Assembly: GCA_026413225.1 (NCBI GenBank)
Contig: CM048554.1
Location: 46,967,963-47,031,962 of the forward strand
Reading direction: 5' to 3'
From: Otis tarda
Lineage: Eukaryota > Chordata > Aves > Otidiformes > Otididae
Length of the DNA stretch: 64,000 nt
Shown here: one piece after another, positions 12,601-27,600 of the stretch
How positions within the stretch are numbered: position 1 is the first letter of the stretch
How the letters are laid out: every line of letters begins with the position of its first letter
Program-made: the position numbers and the translations under genes
Notes under the pieces: model-generated
What the model was told of the DNA's origin: nothing
The model's input: only the letters and a program-made list of their open reading frames with translations
Databases searched by the model: none

Positions 12601-15600
12601 CAGCCCTTTCCTGAGGGCAACTCTAACCCTACCGCAACAGAGCGCATCCACGAAAACATGAAATTGAGTAGCCTCTACCCAATGAACTGAAGATTTAGCC
12701 TCCCAGAGAAGTGCACAGTTTGTTGCCAATGCCCTAGCACGGGTGGTCGCAGCCTACTGTAGCATGAATCTGCTGCTGAACAAAAACCCACTGTCTCTGT
12801 TGAATTAAGCAAAAGCAGGGGCTGAAAACACCAGGGCCCTGTGCGTGTGCTACACACTGGTGCGCAGTTCAAAGCCAATATTAAGAACTGTAATAGAAAA
12901 AGACTGCTTCCTTCAGTGAGACCAGCAACCTGCCGCAGGCCCACCACACCGCAGACATACCCCCACTTACGACCGAGACGGATGGGTGCCTATTAAAGGT
13001 TTCTTAGCCAGCCCAGTAAAACGGTCTTAACCAAAAGCTAGCAAGCTAAGCAGGATCTTTAAGCCGAGTAAATGGAAACGGAAAATTTTGCAGGACACGC
13101 TAAAAACCGCGCTGCACGACTGCAGATGGCTGTCATGTGGTGCAGCCCATTTCAATGTGGTCAGCTAATGCAACACACATGCTGGTGAGTGCCTTGGGAC
13201 TAAAGCAGAAGACTCTCTCTGGAGCAGCCTCTCCTCGCTGTGGTCTGGCAGGCAGTGAATGGCACGGTACTTGAAAGGGAAGTTGAAGAAATGAGCACAC
13301 CATTATGGCATCGCTTTGAGATCCTCCATTCTCCTATCTGGATCAGAACAAGGCGATCGCCTGCACCAGCAGCACCCGTCAGCCGGAGTGGCAGTGGCAG
13401 GAGGAGTGCGGCACCAAGCATCGGCTACCAGCTCCTCGGAAAGCAGCGACACGGCTTCCCCAGCATCCTGCACAGCTCTCTGAGGGGAGCGGCAGCCGGT
13501 GGGGGAGAGCTGAGACCACAAACACAAAGCCATTGCCCAGAAGGACTCTGCTGTAAATTTAGAGAAATCCTTAAACTCAAATTCGGAAGCCAGACATGTC
13601 AGCTGAACGCTTTCTTCAGCATGGTCGACTGGTCCGGTGTGACCCATCATCACCACAGGGGCTGCGGCCAGAGGAGGCGGGGGCAATAGGGAGCACTCCT
13701 TCCTTTATAAGGCTTGTGATTACACCCCAGATTGTCAGCAACTGAGGGTGCTCTACGTGTCCCTGTGGCTGCACTGGGGACTGTTATAACCCTACCAAGG
13801 CAGGCCCCGGTGAGGCAGGGAGCATTCAGCTGGAGCACAGGATGAGAGCTGAGCTCTAACTCTGCCTCTGAAGGCAGCCCTTTGCCCAGCCAGTGGTGGC
13901 AAACGCGGGACGACCCCTCTTAACTCACAGCGAAGAAGAGCTGCCTGCATCATCCCACCACAGAGCCAGCTCCACAAGCACCTCTGCTTCACTCCTATGA
14001 AAATCTCTACTTGTGTGAAGAACTCAGTGGGATTCAATCAACGCAAAATTAGACTGAGTGGTGAATCACACAAAAAGTATGCAAAACACTTCCAAAGTTA
14101 TTAATGCTACATATTTTCACAAACAAAACAATTACTCATGGCTTCACTTACTCTTGGGTAATGGTTCTGAGACAATACGTACTCGTTGATGTGAATAACT
14201 ATAGAGGATGCTGGAGACTTCTGGCCCACTCTTAATTCTCTTTTACCTTCTCCGACCACATACCTGTAGGCGTTGTAGAGATTCCTCTTTTCATTCATGT
14301 TCTGACACCGTCCCTCAACTGAACAGGGCAGGGTGAAGTTCCTTGCGGGAAATTCCATAAAGCAGTCACTGTTACTGGTGCAAGAGCTCTCCTCAATGCT
14401 GGCATCGTCCAGATCCGTCACCTTCAGCTCCCCATCCACAATCACAAACTGCCGAGGGCGAAAATCCAATAACGTCACGGAGCCGAGAGGAGAGTGAGCC
14501 AAATAATGCAGAAGGCGAACTAAGCTGAGACATATCTGAAATGCAAAAATGTGGGTACCTTGTGTTATTTTCTCAGTGCAAAGTATATAAATGGAACCAC
14601 TTTAGCTGAAGATATATTCATAAATATATGACTTAATATAAGCATTGTGACTTATCCTCAAAACTGAATGTTGCAATTAAGGTGTTTTTCAACGGATTAA
14701 CATCATTGTAAATGATGTTAGAGGCTTAAAACCCTTAGAGGCTTGAAACAAAAATAAGCTTCTTCACCAGTGCTTTCCCACACTATTCTTGAAGCAGAGC
14801 TCATTGTTACTATTCTTTCTTTTAACAGAAATAAAAGCATTAACTTTTAATAACACATTACGCACAGACCTTGACCATGCAGCCTGATTCTGTCCTTTTA
14901 CAAACTCCAGGTCTGGAAGTTTTGGCCAGACCGCCCTGTGCCCACGCCTGGAACTCCAACTGCAGACGGTGTCTGTATCGCCTCCGTACTGATCCTGCCT
15001 TTTGACTGCTTTTATAATTTTTTTCCACTGGTTCCTCCTATGTTTGCCTTTTTCCAGGAGAGAAGGAAGGAAATTCCCAGAAAGAGGAGCTCCACAGCTC
15101 CTTACCCTGTGCCTCAGGGTAAGCGTATATATGTCCGTCTACCTTGGTGGGTCTACCTTGGTGGACCTACCTGTGCCACTTTGGGGCTAGGGTGGGAGCT
15201 CTGTGCTGACGTTGCACTTTTCAACTGCAGGTTAGAAACTTGAGTAACTACTACTAGGCAGCAAACTCGATGAACGTTGAACTCAGCCCCCTTACCAAAG
15301 TACTGTTTTCAATTCATGCATTCCTTTAGAGTCCACTATGTAATGTATTATTGCACACGTAGCATTAATATGAACACAGTTAAATACTGGAATTTTTATT
15401 CTATATATTAAATTAATAACAGATCTCATTCAGTCTAGCAAGTTTTTTATTATTTATATATAATCTTTGTTTTCTGTCAAAATACACTGTTAAGGCCATG
15501 TGCATTGAAGCAGTCAAATCCCAATTCAGTCTTGGGGCATAAACAGTATACCCTGGGAGCGCCTAAATGCGTCCCTCCTAAGAAAGCTGAGCATGTTGAA

Positions 15601-18600
15601 AGCTATCCCTCACAGACCCTTCACCTGTGGGACACTAGGACTATCTCACACTTCTAGCACCATTCTCCTGCTTGACCAGACTAGAACATTTCTATCCTGC
15701 TTACAGGATACCACAGTCCACGTGGAGATGCCTGCAGACGTGGGTGAACACAGGCCTGGTTATGGGACGCCAGACGTGACCACCCTTTCCTCCCTCTGGA
15801 AGGACACAGGACTCACGTACGTGCCGTTCCACAATATGCTGCACATAAAAGGCACACCCAGCCCAAAGTAATCTATAATACACGTATCTTCGAGTGTCAA
15901 CAAACCCAGAATTTAGCTTGAATAAAAACACAGGTTGTCATCTGAAACTACCACCTTTTCTGAAAAGCCAAAAAGCCCCTGCTCCTGCACTGGCAGCCTC
16001 TGTGAGCAGGCTGAGCCCCGACGGGCTGCTGCCCCGCATACCTGCTGCCAGGCTGCGACTGCAATGCCCCTGGACCACAACCTTTAAGCACACAGGTGAA
16101 GGCTTTGCTCAGCACCACACATTGCTGCTGAGCGCAGAGGCGCTGATCTGGGAAGCAAGCTTACCACTGGGTCCTTCGATCCAAGGAAATTCTTTGTAGG
16201 AATAAGGTCAAATATTTATGCAGCCATTTGCAGGACTGGACCACAAACAAGTCTCATGTACCAAGAAGACATGATTTTATTTCCTCCTTCTCTGCATTGG
16301 TTGCGTCCTAGACAAGCTAACGAGCCTGATATTATCTAAGACTTCACTACAGTGGTCACAGGAATGTTTCATCTGTAATTCCACCTCTGTGAACCAGCTC
16401 AGCACCTTCATCTAATTCTCCTTCATCTCCTTTTGCAATTGCTTGCTCAGAAATACCCATGCTGGATGGAAAAGTCCCTGTTTATTACCCATAACTTAAC
16501 ATCTCTCGGTCATTTGCTTTGTACATGGTTGCTGTCACAGTCTGTTATTTGCATTCCCTGGATGAGATGAGACGAAGACAGATTCTGTATTTCGGGAGCC
16601 AGGACGAATACCTCCATTGCTTATTAAGCCCGTACTTCTTTCAGGCAAAGGGAGCTGGAGGTTAGCGCACAGAGAACACACTTGCTCCATCTATATTAGT
16701 AAAATAAACTCTGCCAGGGAACATTCCTGGGCACAGAAGCTCAATCCCACACGCACGGTCTCTGGCTCGGGTCTGACCGGGACAAAGGCTGTTCTCCCGC
16801 ACACTCCCCAGACGCGATCCAGAAGCAGTGCGGCCGGGGGACCATTTCTGATGGGCATCCCGCGTACAGCCACTCGGCCTTCAGAGAGTGACATAATTCC
16901 ACAGGACAGATGCGGGCCGCACCTCGCTGGTTCGTCTCCAAGATCAGTCAGGCGTACTTTTAGTTTTCTGGTACAGATGTAGCCATGCAACCCAAAGTGT
17001 TTTAGATGAAGATTGCTGCTGCCTTGCAAGGTCTTAGGGAGTTAACCTCAGCTGACGACACGTCCCAATATACACTGAGCAAGACAGCCCTGTTTTGATC
17101 AAAGCATTGCTGCAGTCTGGCTTCATTTTGGACAAATTAAGTGTGACCTTCGTACTCCTGGTAAATTGCCAACGCGGTGGACAATCCGAGTTTGAGGTTT
17201 GTGTACATTTATTTCACTCTTTCCCCCAGTAAAAGATGAACAGAGCAGGAAGCAGTAGAAAACAATTCTAAAACCAACCTATGATAAGGATCAGGAGAGA
17301 AATGTAACATCCTTCTATTGTTTAAATCCCAGTTGCAGAGCACAACGCTCAATGCCAAAAACCCTGGGCCTCGAGCGTTAACAAGTAAGAAATGTTTGAA
17401 GATATCATGCAAAAAGCATAACTGGATAAAATTAGATAGCATCAACAGAGGGAATCGCACGATATCTTGAACACTGCAGAAAGGGAGTGATAAATGTTCT
17501 TTCTCAACCCAAGATGTAATCATACGCAAAGCAAATGAAATAAATGTGAATCGCACTGCACAGCACACAACCCCTGCTTCATGCTTGATGTTATTTTGTA
17601 TTCATTGCTCTCTCAAAAGTCCTTTTAAAACAGCTGTTACTCACTCGAAATCTGTCCTCCCAGGAAGTCTGTAAAAGCTGAATCATCTCTAAAGGCGAGC
17701 CTAGTTCAGTGATGGTCGTCAGCGTGTCTGGGATGTCATTGCTATCTTGGTAACAGTAGCCATAGAGCTGAAAAAAATCACAACCAGGCAATATCAGGGT
17801 AACGTACCTTAGCATGCTTTTAAGTTTCTCTGTGGATGAGGCGCAAAGCAAGCATTCCTTACAAAGCTCTGAGCTCTACACGCTGTGTTGCCGTGAAGCT
17901 GCCCCCCAAAGCTTTTGTTGCCCTCTCATTTGCAGAACACTCCCTTGAAACTCCCAAATTAGCTAGCGGAGTCTTTTCTAGGTATCATACAGCACAAGGC
18001 CAGTGAAGTGTCCCCTGCATACCCCTCTGTACAGGGCCAATGAACACTTAAGGGAAAAAAATAAACTAAAATATCCATGAATGAGGAAACAGAATTCTAT
18101 CGGAAGAAAATTAGTTCAGCCTATGCAATACCCAGCTAAATAAGACTGATTTTCTGCTTAAAAGACATTGCAAAACAGCTTTTAATGACATTTGCCATAG
18201 GACTACTGTTTGTGCATTGAGTGGCAATATGTATTTCAATAACATGGGAGCCTGAAAAGCAACTGAAGCGCCAAAACTTATCTTCTCCCAGCCAGAAATT
18301 GCCTCTCGCTATACTTGGACTGCTGTGTGCAGCATGGTCAAAGAAGGCTAAATACTCCAAAATGCTATCTGTCAGTAGCTTCTTCAGCTTAAAAGCTTTT
18401 AGATGGCAAATTCGGCCATGCTCCAGCTCCTTCTTGTATTCGCTTTCCAAGGACATCTGAATGATAAATTTTCACTTGCACAAATAATTGCACAAGAAGA
18501 ATATTTAAAGACCGTGGAGAAAGACGTCTTGCTTTATATGGAGCGGGACAACGTCTGACAGGGCTGGGGGACAGGCTTGTACAAACTCCCTGCCAAGCCC

Positions 18601-21600
18601 TGGCAGAGAGGCAGTTAAATGAGCCTGATAAGGATCTGATTGCAACTTTCCAGCCAGAACAGCATGCACATGAAATAAAATTAAATGTAATCTCTGCCCC
18701 CAGTCAAATAAACCACACAGTAAAAGGGTCTGTGTGAAAACGCGGCGCTACAAAACACCCTGCCGCTATTCTTCTACTGCCTTGCCCTGGGTAATTTGAC
18801 TTTTCAAGCCTCTCTTAGTTTTCAAAAGCTCGGGGAAGCTGAGGAGGGGGTCTCCTCGGAGCTGAGGGGGCTCAGAGATGGCCCGGCAGAAGCAGCCAGG
18901 CTCATGCAGAGCAGAATGGGGAGCGATCCTAATCCACCAGGAAAGCGGAGAGCCAGGCTGCCCGGTGCCATGGCTGGAGGGAGGCGAGGCCGCACGCAAC
19001 TGCCACGAGCAGATGCCAGTACCAAGCACGTTCTTACGCCTTGTGACCCTCCCCAACAGAAAAGCAAAGACCAGGCTAAAGTCAGCAAACACAGGATTTG
19101 TTATGAACCGTTCTGCTAGCTCTGACCATAGCTGTCTACATTTAACGGAAAAAAGGGTGCCAAAAAATGTAACAGAAGTAAACAGTTTTTCTTTTTGGTG
19201 CAAAAACGGCACTGTATTTCAAAACAGCTGCTTAAACACGGACATTAACCTAAACAAAAGAAGAGCTAGAAGATTTTATTTTAAAATATGCCGAAACGAT
19301 TTTGGCATCCGTGCATGACAGAAGATTTGTGATAGATGCCAATACGAATGTTTGCAATAGGAAAAGGGACCTTTCTCTTTCCTGCCACAAGCATGACAAA
19401 TATTGTAATAGCAATCATTCCTTAACCTAGAGCTGTTCAGACAGGACCTGGGTTTGTTCCTTAGCATCTGTGACACTGTTTTAGTGCAGCTTATTTACAG
19501 GAGTTAGACCTTCGAGTGCTGCAAACTATCTCAGAGGATCACATCAGCACAATTCTGTCTAAGCCTTCTGAACTAACAAAAAATGAAATTAAACTAAAAT
19601 ATTTCACACATCATAGATCTTTTCTTAGAGACGAGAGTGATTCTGCAATTCTTACTGCGAACTGCACGTCTCTCTCGTGTGAGGGCAGACTAAGGCGGCA
19701 GGATGAAGCTTGGAAGGTTTGAAAGCCCTCACTTCTGAGTGGCAAAATCTAACATCTGCGTCTGTATCATCTGCAGATTTCAGTGCTTGTCTTTAGCACA
19801 GTAACACTATCCATTGGGGAAAAAAAGCCATAAGGGAAATGAGCAAGCAAAACAGACTGGGAAATGACAGTATCTTAATAAATGATGGGTCACAGTAACA
19901 CTGAATAAAAAAAAAAAAAAAAGATATCAGCCTCCATTAGAAACTCTCAACATTTGTGAAAACCATTCCAGGAACAGAAATAGGGAAGATAAACAACAAT
20001 TATGCACTCCTTTGATTCTAAAAATGTAATACATATGCATCTGTACACACAAAATACTGAGAAATTAGTCTTATTATATGATCACATAAGTAGAAATGAA
20101 TTACGGTATCTGTTTGTATCTATTTGATCTCAACCCATGAATGTCAATAGTAATAATAATGATTTAGATTTGTTCTCAGAGAGCTGGAACTTTACTCACA
20201 CATAATTCTTTCATTTTAGTATTCAATTTGTACCTTGGCAAAAGTCTTCACTGCCCAAGCATCTGAGTATTCAGTGTACATTTTACTATATTAATGCCCA
20301 TTTAATCACTCCAGTCATTGTGGAAGTTTAAATTACCTGAGTTAGTTCTAGGTTTATATTAAATTGCTCTTTATTCTCACAAGAAAATTTTCTTGCACGA
20401 GTACTGCTGAACTGAATCAAAAGCTGAAAAACACAGTATGAGCAAGCTAGTATAGGTCTAACTCAAAAATGTATATAATCTAACCTGAGCTCTTTATTGC
20501 TCTTACTTAAGTGAAAGCTCTCCAGATGCAGCGTTATTACATAATTATATAGAGTTATAAAAGCACAGAAGTCTGAGATATAAAGGATTTATTGGGCCGC
20601 ATTTATACTTTTCTAAATGAACTCCTGAAACTAAATGCAAAAATGCACATGTAATTACATGGCCATATTTGTATGTGCAATTACCATGATTACAAACTGG
20701 GCATGTCCCAACAGCCAGTTAAGCATCTGAAATGGTTACATTCATCCCCTCCTGATGAACCACCACCCAGCAGCACACAGATGTTACAAAATACAGAATA
20801 TATACAGATGGAAAATACTCCCAGACAGCAATTCTTAGGCTTTTCATTTAAGAAGCTGACTTATTAAGACACAGAAACAACAAGTACAGAGGTACTACCC
20901 AAAACACTTTTTTTTGGTTTTTATTCCTTGTTGTTTTTGTCCAATCCATTTTAAGGTCTGAAATGAGACAAAATGGTTTGTATTCCCAGCCGGTGAAGTA
21001 AGATAGCTGGATGCATACAATAACAAGAAAAATAACCACGCGGGGAAATTGAATATAGCTGGAAGCAAAAGATGAGCCAAAATATCTGCTCTATCTGAAA
21101 TTCTATTAGGTCAGACATCATTCTCAGCGTCGCAAAGCTACGCTTTAGATACAGTCAAGAGTGATGGTTTTCATACGCCTTTTCAGCATGGTTCCAATTA
21201 AATGTATGGAAAGAAATACAATCCCACATCTTTTTGCTATCTCTCTCGAGTCACTGCATTTAAATGCCACCCCAATAGATTTTTGTGTAGAATCTAATAG
21301 CAAACAGTCACAATATTGGGATGCCTTTCTGTCTGTTTAGGAAAACGTATGCCAGATACGAAATGTTGACCTGTTCTCACATCGTGTGCCGTAATTCATT
21401 TTGAGTAGCCCTGTTTACCGAATCCATCCCTCACTGCTTCAGTATTCTCAGCCATAAAGGGCTCAGTCGTGCATTAGTCTTCAGGCACCCCAAGCTCCCA
21501 CTGACTTCAACAGTTTTTAGGCACGCCGGGCACACAGGGTCAGCCCCTGCCGAAGTTACATTGCTTTGTAGGAGCCCATGTCCCTACAGCCGGTCAGTTC

Positions 21601-24600
21601 ACCTCCCTTTACCACAAATTATGGGGACAGAGGTGCCCCTTTCAGAGGAGCTGGGGCGGGGGGGGCTGGGCGAAAGCAGAGGTCAGCCACAACACAAAAG
21701 CTGACAAGCTTACTGAATAAAAACACAAAATAAAGGAGCTTATTAAGCTGCCATCAGCAGGGTAAGTCTGTGCAAACAACGGGTCCTCATGCACCCCCAG
21801 CTGGATTTTCAAAAAAAAAAAAAAAAAAAAGTCAAGCCGGAACCTCCACCCAAGCGTTACACTTCATTTATAGAGGTTGCTCCGTCGGGACCCGCGGGAC
21901 TGGCCACCTTCCCCAGCCGGGGCTCCGCCAGCAGAATCCCTGCCCCGGCGCCTGGGGGGCAAAGATCCCCTGTACGGATCATGCAATTTCCCTAAAAACT
22001 ACAACACACTGTGAATCTTTTTCTTGGCCTTCCTAGGTTTTACCCTTAATGCTCACAATTTTTAGATTTTTCTCCACTACCACAAAAGCTGGAAATTTCC
22101 CCTTTTAAAATTTTCTTTAATGAATGTGAGCCTTCCATGACTCCAGGAACAGGAACTTCAAAAACACTATTTCCAGCTGCAACATAAGTGACACGCTCAA
22201 CTGCATTACATCAGAAGTAATTTTTAGAAATTTAATATTCTTTCAATTTGGATTTGTTCAAACTAACTACAGTAAGGCCTAACTTCCACCTACAATAGAA
22301 AAGCTAAATTAAAAAAAAAAATCACTTTTACAAAGAGCAGCAGTAGCCAATACTTGTCACAGCATTTAATTTCAAAAATACATGGACATGGGGTTACCTA
22401 ATGAAAACTGGCTGTGTCAAGATTGTATTTTCTAGTGACTTGGTGCCCAGGGGAAATAAAAAGCTCCCACAAACACTGCTAGCCATCTGATGAGCCATTT
22501 ATATGAGCTGCTGCGTGTCAAAACCAGAACAGCACATTGTAGTGTGTTTAGTTTTTAAAACATTGCCACTTTCTTGCTATCAAAGTGAATGTACTATTTT
22601 TTATGCAACCAATCCTTTAATTCCTGGAGCACTGGGACAGTCCCTACGAAAGCAGGAACATACAGCACTGCCTGATACAGCTGTGAGTTACCAATACGTG
22701 GTTTGAGATGTTTATGTCACTCTAAGATCTAGTCACCCCTCAGGTTTTAAATATTTACCTTCATTGCTGATGGTATATACATATATAAATACACACACAA
22801 GCACATACATGTATATATTTGTGTATATATGACATATGTATGTGTGTTTCCGTATATAATATATACACATATTTGTGTCTATATTTTAATATGTTCTTAT
22901 ATATATAAATATATACCAATTTTTTTTATATATATTGCTACAGCTTCTCAGCTGCAAAGCATCTGCAAACCTGTAACATGCAACTCCCTGGAAAAAGGAT
23001 GGGTTCCCTGAAAGTCCTAAACTTAATAAAGATCAATCCAATGTCAGCCTTCCTGCTGCAGGACGTAGAGAGATGATGTACGAGAAATGAATTTATTTTC
23101 TCCATTGAAATCTAACAACCAAGCCCTGCCAAGTGCTGACGCCCAAGTGCTTTCATACGGGGCGGCCCCAGCACTACGCAGAACCTTTTAAGAGCAGGGC
23201 CAAAACTGTGTGCTGACAGCTGTGAGGCAGGGTTTCCTCTGCTGCCGGATACTGGAACCGAGAGCAAGTAGTGGGTAATTCAAATATCAAACTCTAAATT
23301 CACAGCTCTGCCTAGGCTTTTATTTATAAATGCATTATTACGATTAGCACTAAACTCCAGAAGAGCTAGAAGGTACAAGAATGGCATACTTATCACTGTT
23401 ACTAAACATGGAGGTTCATTAATAGAAAAATTGGAACGTATTATTTAGAAACACAAACGTTTGTATACCTAACCATATCTGTCGGTATATCCACAGAGGT
23501 CCACAGATATCTCCATATATTTTATATCTATGTGTGTGTATACATATCCATATATACCTGCTGTTCTGACACATATTACGGTGGCTATAATCTTATGGTT
23601 TAGTAACGTTATCTGCCTTTTACTCTCCTTGCTTTCCTTACACTCTGAAGTGGAAAATTCTTCTACTAAAAACATTTACAGTGCTTTGAATTTGTATTGC
23701 ACTGCACAAGCTCAAGGCCCAGCCTGCAAATACTCAGTTACACAAGTAGCCTATTCTCATAAAGCCTTCCAGTGAGGACAAATAGATCACTCATACAACC
23801 ATGATTTCAATGGAAATGGGCTGATATCACTGGAGGCCAGCTCATTATCTTGTAAATAGCCAAACCAGAAGCCCCCCTGACCTCCATCCACAGGACTGCA
23901 TTCAGCTCCACTGCACTGCCAGATTAACCCTTCGTTATGATGTGATTTTGCACTACCAAACTATCAAAATAACCTCTGTGCACTGCATGTTTGGAAGAGC
24001 TTGACTTGGATTCATTAGACCCATCTGTGTAGTTTCTCTTTCTTAGGTATCTGAGCCATATCACTGTGTATTTTTTCATGGTGAGCTTTAAAATAAGCTT
24101 GGAGTCTAGCTGCAGCCACATAGTCCAAGAAAAAAGCAGCTCTTTCCAAACTATGTTGTTCCAAATTTGGCCTAAAACAATATAAAACATCCATGTTTGG
24201 TGTCTACTACCTAAACCGAGTGGTTCAGCTGAGTGTGACAAAAAATAACAACTTCTTTAAAATTAGTCTAGAGTCAATATTAGTATTAGCATAGTGCCTG
24301 TGAGAACTTGTTCTTGTCAAGTTTTTCATGGCCACCACAAAAATGAAAAATTGCAATGGGAGTCAGATGCCAAGAAGGCACCGATCTGAACCATCAGGTG
24401 ACTGTGTTGGCACAAAAATCCATGAAAAATATCTTTTAAAAAACCCAGCTTGTATATCTGACATGGACACTTCATAAACCAGGGCTGCAACACCTCGCAG
24501 GGCAGGCCAGCTCACGTCTGCATTCGCTCTGCAGCCTACTGCTCCCTGCGTCTGTGCAGCGCGCAGAGGGCCAGAGGAGCAGAGCTCTGCCAGCCCTGGT

Positions 24601-27600
24601 GTGCTCTTCCAGGGGCCATCTCCTGCCTCCTTGGCCAGCCACCACAGCCTGTCAGCCTTTCCCTAAATACAGCTGCAACGAGAAGACAGAGCATGTACAA
24701 AATGGCCACAAGGATCCGTTGCAAGGATAGGATAGGATAGGATAGGATAGGATAGGATAGGATAGGATAGGATAGGATAGGATAGGATAGGATAGGATAG
24801 GATAGGATAGGATAGGATATTTCAGTTGGAAGGGACCTACAACAATCATCTAGTCCAACTTCCTGACCATTTCAGGGTTGACCAAAAGTTCAAAACATGT
24901 TATTAAGGGCATTGTCCAAACGTCTCCTAAACACCAACGGCCCTGGGGTACTGACCACCTCTCTAGGAAGCCTGTTCCAGTGTTTGACCACCCTCTCAGT
25001 AAAGAAATGCTTCCTAATATCAAGGTTGAACCTCCCCTGGTACAGCTTTGAACCATTCCCACAAGTCCTATCACTGGATACCAGGGAGAAGAGGTTTAAC
25101 TAGCTACCCTACACTTGGGGGGCATGGGGAGTGAAAGAAGAAGCTCTAAAAACCATGCGCTTTCCCTTGCAATTCTGCCCTGGTCATAACCAATTTCCAG
25201 GCCAGGACACTGATGGGGTGGAGTGGCCTTATTCGTTCATTGTCACTTCTACAAAAAAAAAAGGGAGAACTTGGCAAGGGAGAACTTGATTGTACCCGCA
25301 GCATCCCATGGTGACTACTGATCTCCCCAAGCCGCTGCGTAGAAGAAGCAGTGCTGGGCTCCCCTGAAGGAAAACTGGATGAGATTGCAAGTCATCAGCT
25401 CCATAACGAAGGCAGAAATTCAAACCAGAGTCTTCTGGAACGATTTACATGGCACATAAAACTGAGAAGCAATCATAGAAATCATTCAACAAATTATTTG
25501 GATTAGTTTTACGAATGCTGCTTTCAAAAGGCCGGACGATGTAGCCCTTTTAACTCATGTGATGGCACGTGCCTCGTGGAAAGCTGTTCCAGCCAAGCGC
25601 TCTGCAAGTCGAAGACCCTCTGCCATCCCATGCAATTCAGTGGGAAAAAACGTTATTTGGCGACTTCAGCATCAAGGCGTACACCCTGCCTTCCAGTGAC
25701 ACGAACGGTTAGAGTTGGTTCGCAATTGTATCAGCTCTGCACTTCCAGCAGCTCTGGAGTTCTTGTTAACAGATCCTTTCTTCACTCTTAAAAAGTGCAG
25801 GATAACATCTGGGCCTTTTGGGAAGCAGACTCACTATAAAGCAGCACTTTGTGTAATCCTTCTTTCCTCGCCAAACCGCATCTGTCTGCTCTCTCTGCCC
25901 TTCTCCACTCCACCCTGAGCTCCTCGGGGCTGTGGGGACATCTGTGAGCAGCGGCAGTCAGCTGCCTCCACCGAGCCATCAGCAGGTGGCACTGCCTGCT
26001 TTTTTCTCTCCACCCACACAAATGTCCAGTACTGACACCCCGTATCCACCACCACCACCACCAATTTCGAAGGATGCCCAAGTGACTTAGACGCCTCATT
26101 TCCTGCAAGGCACGCCTACGGCAATGTCAAGAAGTGGAGTGACCGGGACAAAGACGCAGCTCCATCTCTGTTCCCCGGGCAGTGGCAGCTGTACCAGAAG
26201 AAGGAGGTGGCAAGTGAGTGGTGGGAACCTCTCCTGCCACCTCACCAGGATTTGGCAGGCTCATCTGCCCGGGACCTGAAGTTCCTCTGATCGTAAGGCC
26301 AATTAAACAGACGGTGTCAGCCTGGTCTTGCACTGTGTGCAGCAGCCTCGTTCATCTTTAGCCAACCCGTCTCAAGAGCAGCTCAACTGAGCTACTTCAG
26401 AAAGGCATGGGGAAAATATTCCCAGTCTAAAAGGACCCTCCAACTTGCAGCAATCCCCTACAGATGACTGCATGTGGAGCGCGTGGTCAGACCCCACCAG
26501 CCCGAGCCCCAGCCTGGAAAGTTCATTCCCATGAGGCACTTGGTTTTGAAAGGTTTCCTCCCACGAGCTGTGAACCTCTGCTGCCCCATCCAAACTTCAG
26601 AATGACAAATTCTCCATGTAGTCACCCACCACCTGGCACCAGCAATCGCAGCTCTCTTCTCAGGCCAGCAGTTCCCAGAGGTGTCACGGTCAAACTCCAG
26701 CCAACTGCAGATCAAGGCTTGCTGCTGGGAATCCTGCACCATTGCTACTACAAAGGGGATTCAATGCCCACCGGCTGGCAACAGGGAAGAGGTCCCTGAG
26801 CAGCTGTTTCCACCATGGCTTGATCTCCCCTTCCCTCCTCCTTTCTGTGAGGACAACAGTGGATTCATACAAGAAGGACCGGGAAGGGCCAGACCTTCAA
26901 GAGTCCATACTCCCTATGCAAATGTATTTGCACTGGCAATTAATTGTATATTGACCTCCTTCAGACTTGAAAAGCTTGTCTACTTCCACTTGGAATAAGC
27001 AAACAGCATACAAAGCTTTGCTATTTTAATTCTCACATTAAAATTAAAACTGCCCTATCCTGCTGGCTATGCATATGTACAGGGAAACCATCAGGGTAAA
27101 ATGCCTGTTAATTATCACATGTAAGGAAGGGAAAATCTCATTTAGAAACAGGGATTTAAAAATATCATGACTGGCTAGCATATCTCAAGTCTACTGAGCT
27201 TGCCAACGGTGAGTGATGTATTATTTTCAGTATTATTTTACGTAATTAATTTTCTGAGTCATAAATATTCTCATTGCAATCATGACCATTCAAAACAAAT
27301 CAATAAAATATATCTAGCACTACTATACTAGTGCTAACGGAACCAATTCATACAGAAACTGCTCTGACCTCCTAACTTAGGTGGTGACTTTTTTTTAGTG
27401 TCGATGCCATCCCAGTATTACATCCGCGTGTTTTAACTCTGCACTAAAGCTAGATAAGCCAAATGAAACGGCCTTGTCTGGGCAGCCAGCACACCGCAGG
27501 TCCTGCTAGCAGCTGGTGTCTTCCACTGGCTTCAGACAAAGCCAACCCTTTTCCGTCAGCTTTTGTGTTTGTTTTTACGAAAGCGGTAGCTCCTTCTCAA

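Larger units (their letters stand above)
10599..14263 (-). other. PKDCC intron 3
   Basis: About 3.7 kb, starting GTATGTGG and ending TTCCATTGCAG on the minus strand. It contains a strongly AT-rich block at about 11640-11760, a 22-base perfect inverted repeat at 12335-12356, and a GC-richer patch at about 13200-13850 in which frames on both strands are open but resemble nothing recognised. Confidence 0.85.

Noticed and set aside
13200..13850. Overlapping frames of 127-149 codons on both strands in intron 3
   Set aside because: Both strands are open through the same GC-richer patch and neither product resembles a known protein, which suggests composition rather than coding.
18136..18456. 106-codon minus-strand frame in PKDCC intron 1
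   Set aside because: It looks protein-like in composition, but I recognise no family and it has no evident splice sites joining it in frame with PKDCC. A cross-species comparison would settle it.
24652..24849. Repetitive YPILS peptide frame
   Set aside because: It is simply the translation of the TATCC microsatellite.
25450..25500. AATCATAGAAATCATT resembling a CR1 terminal repeat
   Set aside because: The conserved CR1 sequence that should follow is absent, so the match is probably chance.
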